NCBI GenBank assembly: GCA_021442155.1
Contig: CM038222.1
Coordinates: 106,953,121-107,017,120, forward strand
Source of the DNA: Cymbidium sinense
Taxonomy: Eukaryota > Streptophyta > Magnoliopsida > Asparagales > Orchidaceae
Length of the DNA: 64,000 bases
Direction of reading: 5' to 3'
A program made the translations under genes and the position numbers. How positions within the stretch are numbered: position 1 is the stretch's first letter; the number at the start of each line of letters is the position of its first letter. The notes below the pieces were generated by a model. That model did not search any database. It saw nothing but the letters and a program-made list of their open reading frames with translations, and was not told where the DNA came from. Shown here in pieces: positions 35,287 through 48,634 of this stretch.

Positions 35287-36466
35287 CCCAGTGAATAAAA
35301 GATTAATTATAATTATAATGAATGAATGCTATGGGGGATCTTCATTCTTCATTCTTCATGTATTCATGTATCTTCCTTCCCCTTTGATTTGGTGGACTTC
35401 AATGCATCACATGACACCCCAGAATAAAGCCTTCTGGCCAATGCTCATCCTAATCCCCCATAACATCAATCCTAATTCCTAATGCAAAATTACATTAAAA
35501 ATAGGAAAGGTAAATCTAACTACACTTGCAAAATAGAGGTTAGTTGAACATACATACATTCTCAAGCAGTTATATTTATAATTTAGACTTACCCTGTACA
35601 TGGGTAACCAAGTCCGCCTATCCTAACTTGGATTATTCTAGGGTAAGAGAAACCTGCAAAGAGAGCATTTATATTTATTTTTAAGCATTCCTTAAGTGTA
35701 ATCCCCTACAGAAAATATTATTAGGCTAATATCGGCCTATCATCCAGTCTACGAAACATACACTCTAACATCCAATCTAAAATAATACATCACAAAATAA
35801 AATATACAACACACCATGCATCATCCTAACATAGAGCTAGAGATGGTGACGTAATTCTAATATATGTGTTAAGGTCTTATGTGGTATGTCTTACTAAGCA
35901 TTAGAGTTGTATTTTCTTAGTTTGGAAAGGTTCAGTTTAACATGAAAGGTTGGTTTCACTTGAAGCTATTTAATTGATTTTAGAATTTTAATTTTTGTTT
36001 TGTTTTGTTTCATATGATTACACTTAGCAACTAAGTGTTATAAAGAGAAGAAAGAGGATTTCCCTATTTCATCCCTATCTTAAATCTCTTTCTAAAGTAT
36101 ATTGATTTGATTTAGTTCTTTTTTGTGAATGGCTTATAACACATTTTTTAAAAAATTAATCCTAAGTTTAGGTTCACTCTAAATAATCATATTCAGTATA
36201 AAAGGCGTCTTAAGATTAACTTGATTGAACTACTACCACATGACCTATATTAAATCATTCCTTTCCATCACATGTAACATGGATATGATTTTAATCCTAA
36301 GTGTATCTAGTCATGCAACATATTTTTAGCACACTTAACTGATGAACATGGATAAATACTTATTTATGTTTTTATTTTTGATTGAATTATTTAATTAAAT
36401 TAATTTAAAGCTCTATCCAAATTCTTATATAAAAATACATAGGGATAAAATTAAATAGGTACATGT

Positions 36467-37110
36467 CATTGTTAACCAGGGAAGTGAGGTAATTAAATGA
36501 CCTCCTTGGGGCTAACTAAAGCCTCGTATTCTCAGGATGTCCAAACTATATATCCATTTGCATTCAAACATATGTAAATTTGTATACATGAACATAAGAA
36601 AGGAAGCTCCAAATCATATAGCTAATTGATTCAATCACTTAGTCAATTATGAATGCATGTATCCTTGATAAAATAAAAAAGGGATCTAATTCCATAACTA
36701 AATGCACACACACATGTATAAGAGACATAAGCTAGTACATGCCATTGTTAATCAAATGACCTCCTTGGGGCTAGCTAAAGCCTCGTATTCCTGGGATGTC
36801 ATGACTAAACACTTGCTTTTCTCAAATACATATGGATGTATACATAAATAAAGGAAGGAAAACCATGAAAAGATTGTACTTTTATTTGATTGAAATACTT
36901 ATGCATGTGGATTAAAGTCCTATCCAAATTCTAATGTAGAAACACATGTAAATGAAATCAAATAAGTATGTGTCACTGTTAACCATGGAAGTGAGGTAAT
37001 CAAATGACCTCTTTGGGGCTACCTAAAGCCTTGTATTCCCGGTATGTCCAGACTATATACTTATCAACATTCAAATACATGTAAAACCATATATGAATTA
37101 AGGAAAAGAA
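36467..37110 (-). repeat. 250-bp tandem units in LTR B (3 copies)
   Basis: Cores at 36,492, 36,751 and 36,999 (spacings 259 and 248 bp), same unit as in the G1 LTR. Confidence 0.85.
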
Positions 37111-38446
37111 AGCTTTACTCCGTATATCTAAGCTATAAGCACATGAAAACCTATATGTATCCATAACTACTATCACTCTAATCAATGCAATTGATTTATA
37201 GACTTTGGAAGGTAATTTGAATTTATTTGTGATAATAGCCACACATATTACAAAATAATCCAACACATGCAAGCTTACATAAAAGAAAATCATTTGATTT
37301 AATTAATTTTGAAAGGATGAATGCATGATTTCAAATGACATAACATTTAACATGATTGTAAAGGAATAAATAGACATAAACACATAATTTCATTCAATTA
37401 AATTAATTTCTAAGGACAATCATATCAAATAAAGTCATTTAAAGTAAACCAAAGCTTCTTTAATGCCATTTTTAATTTCATATTTTGATTTGATTTAAGG
37501 ATGTGAGAAAGAGGTTTGTTGATCCTAACTCATTCTCATGTTTGTTAATTAATTTGGTTTAATGAAATATAATTAAGTTGATTTTATGAGTTAATTAAGT
37601 TGTGGTATGCATTAAATGCATAAATTAACCCTTTCTTATGTCACATTAAAGTAGTTAACCAAATAATTATGAGCTAACATGATATGCATAGAAAATAAAT
37701 TTGCAATGATCCTATGAAATAAAGGGGCCTAATGCAATTGGCTCACAATTAATGGTTAATTAAATTAAGTGACTTAAGTAAGTACTCTTATGATTTTCTC
37801 ATACATGTGAACTAACCATAATTTCATTAAACTCCTTTAGGTTATTAAACACCTAAAGATCTACCCAATATTTCATTAATTAAGTTCTGATGTGATTAGG
37901 ATTTTAATTTAATTAATTAAATAGTTTAATTAATTAATTAAGCCTTGATTGATTTAATTAATGAACTTAAGGAACTAGATTAGGAAGCAGACTCTAACCT
38001 TATCCCATGGGTTCATTCACTATTGAATAATGATTAACAAACTTAATTAACCAATTTATTACTATTCATGAAATTAATTAATCATTAATTAACTTAAAAG
38101 AGTAATTAAGGTTTAAATAGCCAATTTTCCAAATTAAGTGAGCAATAAATTCCAAGAAAATCATGGGAGGCTGAGGTCATCCCATTAAATTAACCCACAA
38201 AATTTGGGATTAATTGCTCAAGTAATTAAAGAGTAATTATGCTAATTAATTTTGTAATTAAACCTTAATTAAAGTTTAATTACTGTTCAAAATTAGTTAA
38301 AATATTTTTTAATTAATCATCTTCTGAAATACCTTTAAAATGAATATTTATTTACATTTATCTTATTTTTTATAGTTAGTTATGATTTTTATAAATTTCA
38401 GCCATTAAAACACATTAATTAGGCCTAATTAACCCTTAATCTCGTA

Positions 38447-38600
38447 GGTGCCACGTGACATGCTGACGTGACGTGCTTTCCACATGGCGCTACGGGATTG
38501 ATTATTAAAAATAATCCTAGTGAGTGCTTGCGTGGCGGCGGCGGAATGCATTTTCTCGTGCACCGTCTGATCTAAGATCGGACTTCCATGAGTAATTTCG
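38447..38600 (-). promoter_or_regulatory. GC island with ACGT-core motifs in LTR B
   Basis: CACGTG at 38,452-38,457 and a TGACGTGACGTG run just after it, in otherwise AT-rich DNA, then the shared 'gtctgatctaagatcggac' block. Confidence 0.5.
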
Positions 38601-39251
38601 TGGCTTAATAGGATTAAGTTAGATCGATCTATCGGATCTAATCATGACTGTTTGTTCTGATCACACAGAATGGATGATGCATGATCTATCGTCACACGAG
38701 TGAGGGAGAACGAAGTCTGTCCACCATTGCTCGTGTGATCTGAGCTCACCTGAGCTTGGATTGACTCCAAACGGATCCCACACCTTCGCGCGAAGGATCT
38801 AAAGGGATCTAACGACTAAGATCACATGGGATGAACATTTTCTTCAAAAAGCTCTAACTCATTTTTCACCCAAGGTCAGTTTCGATGGCATACTTCATGA
38901 GAGCTCAAGACAAGTGGAAAATCTGATTGAGGTAGCTTTGTCTAGTGGAGACGAAGCTTTACTAATCAGCACGAGCTCTAATTTGAGGTGGTTTTCTTAG
39001 AAGGTCATGAACTGAAGCCTGGGAGGTCAGTTCTGATCGAAGTCCACCCTCTAGTAATCGAAAAGCTTGGGGGATGATTCATTCTTGCTCAATTGGCTCC
39101 AAGGATGGTGTATGCAAAGTTAATTGCACTTTGGAAGTGGTTTGAGAAAATGGGATCAAATGGAGGAGTGCCCTATTTCGGGATGGATGGTAATGGCATT
39201 TGGGAAGCTCCGGAAGGCATTGGAACTTTAGGAAGAGGCTCTAGCGGTGGG

Positions 39252-39269
39252 AGGGGGGGGGGGGGGGGT
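39252..39269. repeat. Poly-G tract
   Basis: A run of about 16-18 G in LTR B, liable to length errors in sequencing. Confidence 0.9.
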
Positions 39270-39290
39270 AATACCAACTTGCTCTTGATC

Positions 39291-40930
39291 GGATGGTTCA
39301 ACTGTGTTTAGGATTTTGTGATCTTTCAGCCACCTCAAGGAGTCATGGATGGCAGGGAATGGATGAGTTGGCTCGATTTGGTTGGGTGAAGGTGTGGAGG
39401 TGGCTGCTAAGGAGGGTAGTGGGTGCCCATGGTGTTTCAAGTGCACTAATGGAGGAGGTGAGGTAATTTCACCCCTCCATGAGTCATGGTCGACCCAACC
39501 ACCTTTGGGTTGGGTAGTCTCCTTAGCTAGCTAATGGGAGAGTGCCAAGTAGCCAAGGAATGAAAATGACCACTTACATGGGTGATTTGTCTCATGTGAT
39601 ACCTCTAGCCTAAGGGTAGGATGGTCATTTGGCATGAGATTTGATTTGGATAGATTTGAAATGAGTCAAAAGTGGGTTGGGCCAAATTTTAAGTCATTTG
39701 GAGTTGATTAGGTTCAATTTGGCTCAATTTGACCCATTTATGTCAAATTGGGTCAAATCAAGTCAGGTTGACCAATTGGTCAAATTGGATCAAACCAATG
39801 GTTGGGTCAAGTTCATATGATCATTTGAGATGTATTGGTTTCATTGGTTTGGTTTAATTGGCTTAGATTTGATTTTGATTTATTTGAGTTCATTTGGGTC
39901 AAATGGGTCAAGTTGACCAACTTGACCCAATTGGCTAAATTGGTTTGGGTCATAGCTTGGTTTGGGTTTGGTTGATCATTTGGAATATGTTGTAGGCTTT
40001 GGTTGAGTTTAATTTGAATTTGATTGGGTTTTAGGTTGGTTTGACCCTTTAGGTCAAGTTAGGTTCAATAGATCATTTGGATTTAGCGGGTCAATTGGGC
40101 TCAATTTGACCCATTTAGGTCAAATTAGGTCAATTTGACCCATTTAGGATGGTTCAACTGTGTTTAGGATTTTGTGATCTTTCAGCCACCTCAAGGAGTC
40201 ATGGATGGCAGGGAATGGATGAGTTGGCTCGATTTGGTTGGGTGAAGGTGTGGAGGTGGCTGCTAAGGAGGGTAGTGGGTGCCCATGGTGTTTCAAGTGC
40301 ACCAATGGAGGAGGTGAGGTAATTTCACCCCTCCATGAGTCATGGCCGACCCAACCACCTTTGAGTTAGGTTGGGTAGTCTCCTAGGAGCCTAGGTGGGC
40401 TAATGGGAGAGTGCCAAGTGGCCAAGGAATGAAAATGACCACTTACATGGGTGATTTGTCTCATGTGATACCTCTAGACCAAGGGTAGGATGGTCATTTG
40501 GCATTAGATTTGATTTGGATAGATTTGAAATGAGTCAAAAGTGGGTTGGCCCATTTAGGTCAAATTGGGTCAAATCAAGTCAGGTTGACCAATTGGTCAA
40601 ATTGGATCAAACTAATGGTTGGGTCAAGTTCATATGAACATTTGAGATGTATTGGTATCATTGGTTTGGTTTAATTGGCTTAGATTTGATTTTGGTTTAT
40701 TTGAGTTCATTTGGGTCAAATGGGTCAAGTTGACCAACTTGACCTAATTGGCTAAATTGGTTTGGGTCATGGCTTGGTTTGGGTTTGGTTGATCATTTGG
40801 AATATGTTGTAGGCTTTGGTTGAGTTTAATTTTAATTTGATTGGGTTTTAGGTTGGTTTGACCCTTTAGGTCAAGTTAGGTTCAATAGGTCATTTGGATC
40901 TAGTGGGTCAATTGGGCTCAATTGAGGCTT
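39291..40930. repeat. Recent tandem duplication of about 0.86 kb in LTR B
   Basis: 39,291-40,146 and 40,147-about 40,920 begin with the same 'ggatggttcaactgtgttta' and stay almost identical, apart from a gap of about 60 bp in the second copy near 40,545 and scattered substitutions. Offset 856 bp. Confidence 0.88.
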
Positions 40931-41420
40931 TGGCCAAGTTCAACAATCAAATTGGAATAAACTTGAGCCATTGGTTGCAATCAATTTGATCTAGATTTTT
41001 ATTTGACCCAATTTGTCCTTTTAGGTCAATTTCGATGAACTTGGGTCAAGAGGGCCGATTGGGTTTGATTTGGCTCAATTGAAGGTCAAGTCATGTTCAA
41101 GTATTGATTTTGGGTTGGTATGAATCATTGGTTTCAAGGGATTTGGCTTAGGTTTTAATTTGGCTAGTTTGGGTTCATATGGGTTAAGAAGGTTGACTTG
41201 GCCAAAGGACCAAGTTGACTTGGTTTGACCTAATTTTTGACAATTGATCAACCTAGAGTGATCAACTATCATGATAGGAGGATTAGGTTGGCTTGATTCA
41301 ATCCAATTTCAGTAGGATTGGAACTTGGCTTACATATTTTAAATTGGCCACTTTGGGTCAAGTGGACCAATTGGGTTTAGTTGGCTTGATTTTGGGTTGA
41401 GTTTGATTTAGTTGAGTTTA
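39680..41420. promoter_or_regulatory. TTGACC/GGTCAA-rich tract in LTR B
   Basis: The W-box core TTGAC(C/T) on either strand recurs very densely; I count about sixteen TTGACC or GGTCAA in 39,721-40,146. Inverted pairs such as gggtcaagtt...aacttgaccc (39,915-39,938) can form hairpins. The same tract occurs in LTR C (about 43,000-43,850) and the G1 LTR (about 53,040-53,870). Binding by WRKY proteins is inference only. Confidence 0.5.
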
Positions 41421-42189
41421 TGTATGGATTTGGGATTGATATATAAATTCAATTGTAATTGATTTGGGTTTGGATGAGTTTTTGGTTCATTTGGATAATT
41501 CAAGTAAAAGGGTCAAGTTGGGTTTGACTTGAGTTGGTTTTGGTTTGGCTTGATGATTATAGATTTCATTTATATTTGGAATGGTGGTTGATGGAATGAT
41601 TGATTTATGAGAAAATCATTTGGTTTTGGTTTGAATTTTAATGGAATTTGGCTAAGTCCATGAAATTGGCATAAAGGGTTTAGATTTGGATTTTGATTTA
41701 GTTTGCTTTAGTTTTGATGATTTAAATGTATATTCCATTTATATTTGTGAAGATGATTGAAGATATGATTGATTCATGAGAAAATCAATTGAGTTTGAAG
41801 TGATTTGGGTTAAGATTTGGCTAAGCTTATTGTTGACCTCATTTTTGGAATGAGTTCTCAATCTCCTCATCTCAGACTTAGGAGTTTTCTAGACACTAAG
41901 ACTTCCTTAGTCATAAGACACTTCTAGCAATTAGGTAAACATTTAGCCTAAGCATAGAGACTTAGAAGAGGTAACCATAGGATTAGGCTATGCCTTAAGA
42001 CTTAGGGAGATCCACCTACCCTATAGCCTAAACTTAATTCATGTTCACCTTCTCAAATCAAACCTCAAATTCAATTCAAATACCAAATTCAAATACCAAA
42101 TCCAAATCCAAATCCAAACTCCAATCCATATGATTGAAACTCATGATCAAACCCAAATTCAAAATCAACCTGAGCCCTATGATTTTATC

Positions 42190-42800
42190 TTGTGGAGTTA
42201 GCCTTAGCCAAATTCAAATTAATCCAAACTTAATTGATTTTCTCAAATAACAATTCAACATTTCAATCAATCTATTAAACTTACAATCAAATCCAAACCA
42301 AGGCCTACAATCATACCAAAAAATCCTTCCTAAGTCCTTTGAATCAATTTTATGAACTTAGCCAAAATCCCATTCAAACTAATTCAAAAGCAATTGATTT
42401 TCTCATAACCAATTTATATCTTCAATTATCTTCCCAAATATAAATCAAATCTACATTCAAATGATCAATACTAAATCAAACTAAATTAAATTAAATCAAA
42501 GCCCTTCCTAAGCCATATGAATCAACCCTCATGAGCTTAGCCAAATCTTAACCAAAATAACTTCCAATTTAATTGATTTTCTTATGAATCAATCATATCT
42601 TTAATCATCTTCACAAATATAAAAAAAATATACATTTAAATTATCAAAACTAAATAAAACTAAATCTAAACCCTTTAAGCCAACTTCACGGACTTAGCCA
42701 AATTCCAATCAAGTTCAAACCAAATTCAATTGATTTTCTCCCAAATCAGTCATTCCATCAATCACCATCCCAGATATAAATGGAATCTATAATCATCAAG
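42190..42800 (+). repeat. 175-bp tandem units near the 5' end of LTR C (4 copies)
   Basis: The phrase 'cttagccaaatc' followed by 'caattgattttctcat' and 'ccttcctaagcc' recurs at about 42,200, 42,358, 42,535 and 42,705. Matching units in LTR B are at about 41,640-41,830 and 50,285-50,500. Confidence 0.75.
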
Positions 42801-45800
42801 CCAAATCAAAATCAACCCAAGCCAAATCCAACTTAGCCCATTTGACTTGAAATATTCAATTGAACTAAAACTCATTTGAACCCAAACCAATTGCAATTAA
42901 ATTTATATATCAATCCTAAATCCATATATAAATTCAACTAAATCAAATTCAACCCAAAATAAAGCCAAATAAACCCAATTGACTCACTTGATTTAAAGTG
43001 ACCAATTGACCTATATGAACCAAAATCCAATTCAATCCAAATGAAAGTGAATTAAGACAATCCAAACTTCATGACGTGATTGTTGATGATCCTAGGTTGA
43101 CTAGTTATCATAAATTGGGTCAAAGCAAGTCAACTTAGCCCTTTGACCAAGTCAACCCTTTAACCCATATGAACTTAAACTAGCCAAATTACAACCTAAG
43201 CCAAATCTCTTGAAACCAATGATTCATACCAACCCAAAATCAACATTTAAACATGACTTGACCTTCAATTGAGTCAAACCAAACCCAATTGACCCTCTTG
43301 ACCCATGTTGACCCAAATTTGCCTAAATGGGAAAAATGGGTCAAATCAAAATCTAAATCAAATTGTTTGCAACCAATAGCCCAAGTTCATTCTAAATTGA
43401 TCATTGAACTTAACCAAAGCCTCAATTGAGCCCAATGGACTCACTAGACCCAAATGACATATTGAACCTAACTTGACCTAAAGGGTCAAACTAATCTAAA
43501 ACTCAACTAAATCCAAATTAATCTCAACTAAAGCCTACAACCTATTCCAAATGATCAACCAAACCCAACCCAAGCCATGCCCAACCCAATTTGGTCAATT
43601 GGGTCAAATTGGTCAACTTGACCCATTTGATCCAAATGAACTCAAATAAACCAAAACCAAATCTAAACCAAATTGAACCAAACCAATGATAATAATACAC
43701 TCTAAATGATCATATGAACTTGTCCTAACCCTTGGTTTGACTCAATTTGACCAATTGATCAACTTGACCCAACCTAACCCAATTTGACCTAAATGGGTCA
43801 AATTGAGCCAAATCAAATCAAATGAACTCCAAATGATATGAAATTTTGGCTAACCCACTTTTGACTCATTTCAAATTTGTCCAAATCAAATCCAATGCCA
43901 AATGACTAAGGTACCCTTGGGCTAAGAGTATCACATAAGAAAAATCACCAATGTAAATGATCATTTCCATTCCTTGATCACTTGACACTCTCACATTGGT
44001 CCACCTAGGCTCCTAGAATACTGCCCAACCTGACCTAAGGGTGGTTGGATTGGCCATGACCCATGGGGAGGTGAAATCACCTCCCATCCCCCATTGGAGC
44101 ATTTGAAACTACCAAGGACACCCACTATCCCCCTTGGCAGCCACCTCCAATGCCTTGGCCACTCAAACTGAGCCACATAAGGAGAATCCCTGCCATTCCT
44201 AGCCACCACCGATGGCCAAGCATTCACATGAAGCCAAAGTAGCCCGAGACATCCGATCCAAGAGAAGGGGGGGTATATACCCTCTCATTGCCACTCAATC
44301 CCACACACTAGCATTCCTCAGAGACCTAGCTACCTAAACTGACCCGCTAGAGACCTTCCCCAAGCTCCCAAGCTCATTCCACATCGCCCACTCTCAGATT
44401 TCTTCAAGTTGAAACTTAGGGGCCATTCTCTCGATCCCATTTTCTCAAGGCTTGATGAAAGTGCAATTAATCTTGCACACACCATCCTTGGAGGTAGTTG
44501 AGCAAGAACGAATCGCCTCCCGAGCTGCCCAATAGTCAGAGGGTGGACTTTGATCAACATCGACCTCCTACGCCTCGTGTGTTGGCCTTCTGACTATCCA
44601 CCTCAAATTGGCGCTTGTACTGATCAGCAGGGCCTCATCTCTACTAAATGAAGCTTTCTCAATTAGATTTGGCACCAGTCTTGAGTTCCAGTGAGGTATG
44701 CCATTGAAACTGACCTTACAGTAAAATTTTGTTGGAGCTTTTTAAAGGACGTTCACCTCGCACGATCTTGACTATTGGATCCCTTTGGATACTTTGTGCG
44801 AAGGTGTGGGATCGATTTGAGATCGACCCGAGCTCAAGTAAGCTCGGATCACGCAAGCAATGGCGGACAGACTCGGTTCCCCCTCACTCGCGTGATAATA
44901 GATCATGCACTATATGTTTCACATGATTGGAATGGACGGTCATGATTAGATCTGATATAATTATCTGATTTTATCCTTTAGTGCCATGCGGTTAATCATG
45001 GCCGTCCAATCTTAGATCAGACGACGCATGAGAAAGCGCATCCGTCGCCACGCAAGCATTGACTAGCATAAGTTTAAATAACCAATCCCCCAGTGCCATA
45101 TGGAAAGTGCACCGTATTAGTGCACCACATGGCGTCGATGGGATTAAGGGTTAATTAGGCATAATTAATGTGTTTTAATGACTAAAACTTCCTAAAATCA
45201 TAACTAATTGTAGAAAAATTATAAAAATATACATAAACACTAATTTTAAAGGTATTTCAGATAAGAATTTATTAAAAATATTCTTAATTAATTTTTAATA
45301 ATAATTAGAGCTTAATTAAGGTTTAATTGAGTAATTAATTAACTTAATTACTCTTTAATACTTAAGTAATTAATCTAAAACTTTATGGGTTAATTCAATG
45401 GGATGACATCTCTCTCTCATAATTTTATTGGGATTTATTGATTAATTAATTGAAGAGATTGACTAATCAAGCTTTAATTACCCTCTTAAGTTAATTAATC
45501 ATTAATTAATCACATGAACAATGAAATGTTAGTTAATTAAGTGATTAATCACCATCCAACAATGAATGGACTAATGGAATGAGATTGAGACCTCCTCCCC
45601 AATCTATTTCCCCAAGTTCATTTCATTAATTAAACTAATCAAAGCTTAATTAACTAATTAAGTTACTTAATTAATTAAATTGAAATTATAATCACATCTG
45701 AACTTGATTAATTAAGTCTTGGGTAGACTCTTAAGTGTTCAATAATCTAAGGAAATCCTAAGGAAATTATAGTTAGCCTACATGTGTAGGGGAACTATAA

Positions 45801-46130
45801 GAGTACTTAATTAAGTTCCTTAACGTAATTAACTATTAATTATGAGCCAATTGTATATGCCCTTTTCACTTCTTAGGGTCATTGCTAATTTAATTTTTAA
45901 TGTATGTACATATCATGTTGGCTCATAATTATTTGAGTAATTATGTCAAGGTAAAGAGGGAAGGTTTAATTAATAGATTTAATGTATACCATAACTTAAT
46001 TAACTCATAAAATCAACGTAATTGTGTTTCATTAAACCAAATTAGTCAACGAATATGGGAATGGGTTAGGATCATCAAACCTTTTCTCACATCCTTAAAT
46101 CAAGTCAAAACATGAAATTAAAAATGAAAT

Positions 46131-46530
46131 TAAAGAAATTTTTGGTTTATTTTAAACAAATTTATTTAATATGATTATCCTTAAGAATTAATATGATTGA
46201 ATGAAATCATGTGTTTATGTTTATTTATTCCTTTCCAATCATGTTAAATGTTGTATGTCATTTGAAATCATGCATTCATCTTTTCCAAGTTAATTAAATA
46301 AAATGATATTTCTTTATGTATGCTTGCATATTAAAGAAATTTTTGGTTTATTTTAAACAAATTTATTTAATATGATTATCCTTAAGAATTAATATGATTG
46401 AATGAAATCATGTGTTTATGTTTATTTATTCCATTCCAATCATGTTAAATGTTGTATGTCATTTGAAATCATGCATTCATCTTTTCAAAGTTAATTAAAT
46501 AAAATGATATTTCTTTATGTAAGCTTGCAT
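46131..46530 (+). repeat. 201-bp tandem duplication in LTR C
   Basis: The segment starting taaagaaatttttggttta at 46,131 repeats at 46,332 with only a few differences. Not duplicated in the G1 LTR or LTR B, so it happened in this copy. Confidence 0.88.
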
Positions 46531-46739
46531 GTGTTGGAATAATTTACAATATGTGTGACTATTATCACTAATAAATTCAAATTATTTTTTTAAAGTTTAT
46601 GACTAAATAACATTGATTAGAGTGATAGTAGTTATGAACATATGTACATAGGTTTTCATGTGCTTACAACTTAGACATGTGAAATAAAGCTTTCTTTTCC
46701 TTAATTCAGATGTAGTTTTACATGTATTTGAATGTTAAT

Positions 46740-47360
46740 AAGTATATAGTTCGAACATTCCAGGAACACGAGGCTTTAGTTAGCCCCAAGGAGGTCATTT
46801 GATTACCTCACTTCCCTGGTTAATAGCGACATGTACTTATTTGATTTTGTTTACATGTGTTCCTACATTATAATTTGGATAGAACCTTAATCCACATGTA
46901 TAAATGCTTCAATCAAATAAAAAATACAATCTTTCCATGATTTTGTTTTATTTATTTATGTATGCATCCACATGTATTTGAGAAAAGCAAGTGTTTAGTC
47001 TGGACATCTCGAAAATACGAAGTTTTAAGTAGCCCCAAGGAGATCATTTAATTACCTCACTTCCTTGGTTAAAAATGGCATGTATTAGCTTATATATCTT
47101 ATACATATGTGTGTGTATTTAATTATGGAATTAGAATCCCTTTTCTTTTATCAAAAATACATGCATTCATAATTGGCTAAGTAATTGAATTAGTTGGTCA
47201 TGGGATTTGGAGCTTTCTTTCCTATATTCATATGTACAAATTTACATATGTTTGAATGCAAATCGGTATATAGTTTTGACATCCTGGGAATACAAGGTTT
47301 TAAGTAGTCCCAAGGAGGTCATTTGATTACCTCACTTTCTCTAGTTAACAATGACACATA
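46740..47360 (+). repeat. 250-bp tandem units in LTR C (3 copies)
   Basis: Complement of the unit at 32,600-33,500. Cores with 'ccccaaggaggtcatttgat' lie near 46,790, 47,045 and 47,310. Confidence 0.85.
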
Positions 47361-48239
47361 CCTATTTAATTTTATCGATATATATTTTTGTATAATAATT
47401 TGGATAGACCTTTAAATTAATATGATTAAATAATTCAATCAAATAAAAAAATATAAATTTCAAATGCATATCTACATTCATCATATAAGTATGCTACAAT
47501 ATGTGGTATGTATAGATACACTTAGGATTAAATCATATGCATGATATTTGTGATGAAAAGGAATGATTTAACATGTATCATGTGATAGTAATTCAATTAG
47601 ATTAATCTTAAGATGCCTTTCAAATTGGATATAATTATTTAATGGAACCTAAACTTAGGATTAAGCTAAAAATGTGTAATAAGCCATTCACTAAAGAGAA
47701 CTAAATCAAATTAATGTACTTTAAAAATTGGCTTAAGGTAGGGATGAAAGAGGGCAATCCTCTTTTCTTCTCTTTATAACACTTGGTTATTAAGTGTAAT
47801 AATATAAAATAAAAGAAAACACAAATTAAAATTTGCAAATCAATCAAATAACTTAAAGTGAAATCAACCCTTTATGTTAAATGGAAGTCTTTTACACTTT
47901 GAAAAATATAACTTTAATGTTTAGTTGAAACATATCACATAAGCCTCAATACACACATTCGAATTAAGTCACTACTTATAGTCCTAAGTTAGGACGATGT
48001 ATGTATGGTGTATGTTTTATTTTGTGGTGTAATATTTTAGAGTGGATGGTAGGGCGTATGTTTCATAGATTGGATGTTAGGTCATAATTAGCCTAATCAT
48101 TTTTTCTATAAGGGATTGTGCTTAAGTGGATGCTTAAAAATAAATATGAATGCTCTCTTCATGAGTTGCTTATACCCCTAAGCATAATCTATGTTAGGAT
48201 AGGTGGGCTTGGTTACTAATGTGTAGGGTGCTAAGTCCA

Positions 48240-48359
<120 letters not shown>

Positions 48360-48625
48360 CCGGGATTGTATGTGTGTTTAGCTAACATCTATTTTGTAAG
48401 TGTAGTTAGATTTACTTTTCCTATTTTCAATATAATTTTTTTATTAGGAATGAAGATTAGTGTCATGAGGGATAAGGATGAGCATTGGCTAGAGGGCTTT
48501 ATCTTGGGAGGCCATATGATGCCTTCGAAGTAGAGTAAATCAAAATCAAATAGAGACATGAAGAATGAAGATTCCCATAGCATTTATTCATTTATAAATT
48601 GTAATTATTATTTTGTAATTCCAGA

Positions 48626-48634
48626 TTATATAAG
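48626..48634 (+). promoter_or_regulatory. LTR C TATA box
   Basis: attatataagggtagagct, an intact TATATAA, 1,493 bp from the LTR end. Confidence 0.6.

Larger units (their letters stand above)
33783..41830 (-). mobile_element. Solo LTR B, 8.8 kb, main piece
   Basis: On the minus strand it ends TAAACACAACA at 33,783. The 5-bp flank is ggaag (33,778-33,782), and tgaag lies at 50,849-50,853 on the other side. The remaining 716 bp of its 5' end are at 50,133-50,848, beyond LTR C. From 3' to 5' it contains a TATA-like box, three 250-bp units, an AT-rich tract, a GC island, a TTGACC-rich tract and 175-bp units. No PBS or genes are attached, so it is a solo LTR. Confidence 0.78.
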
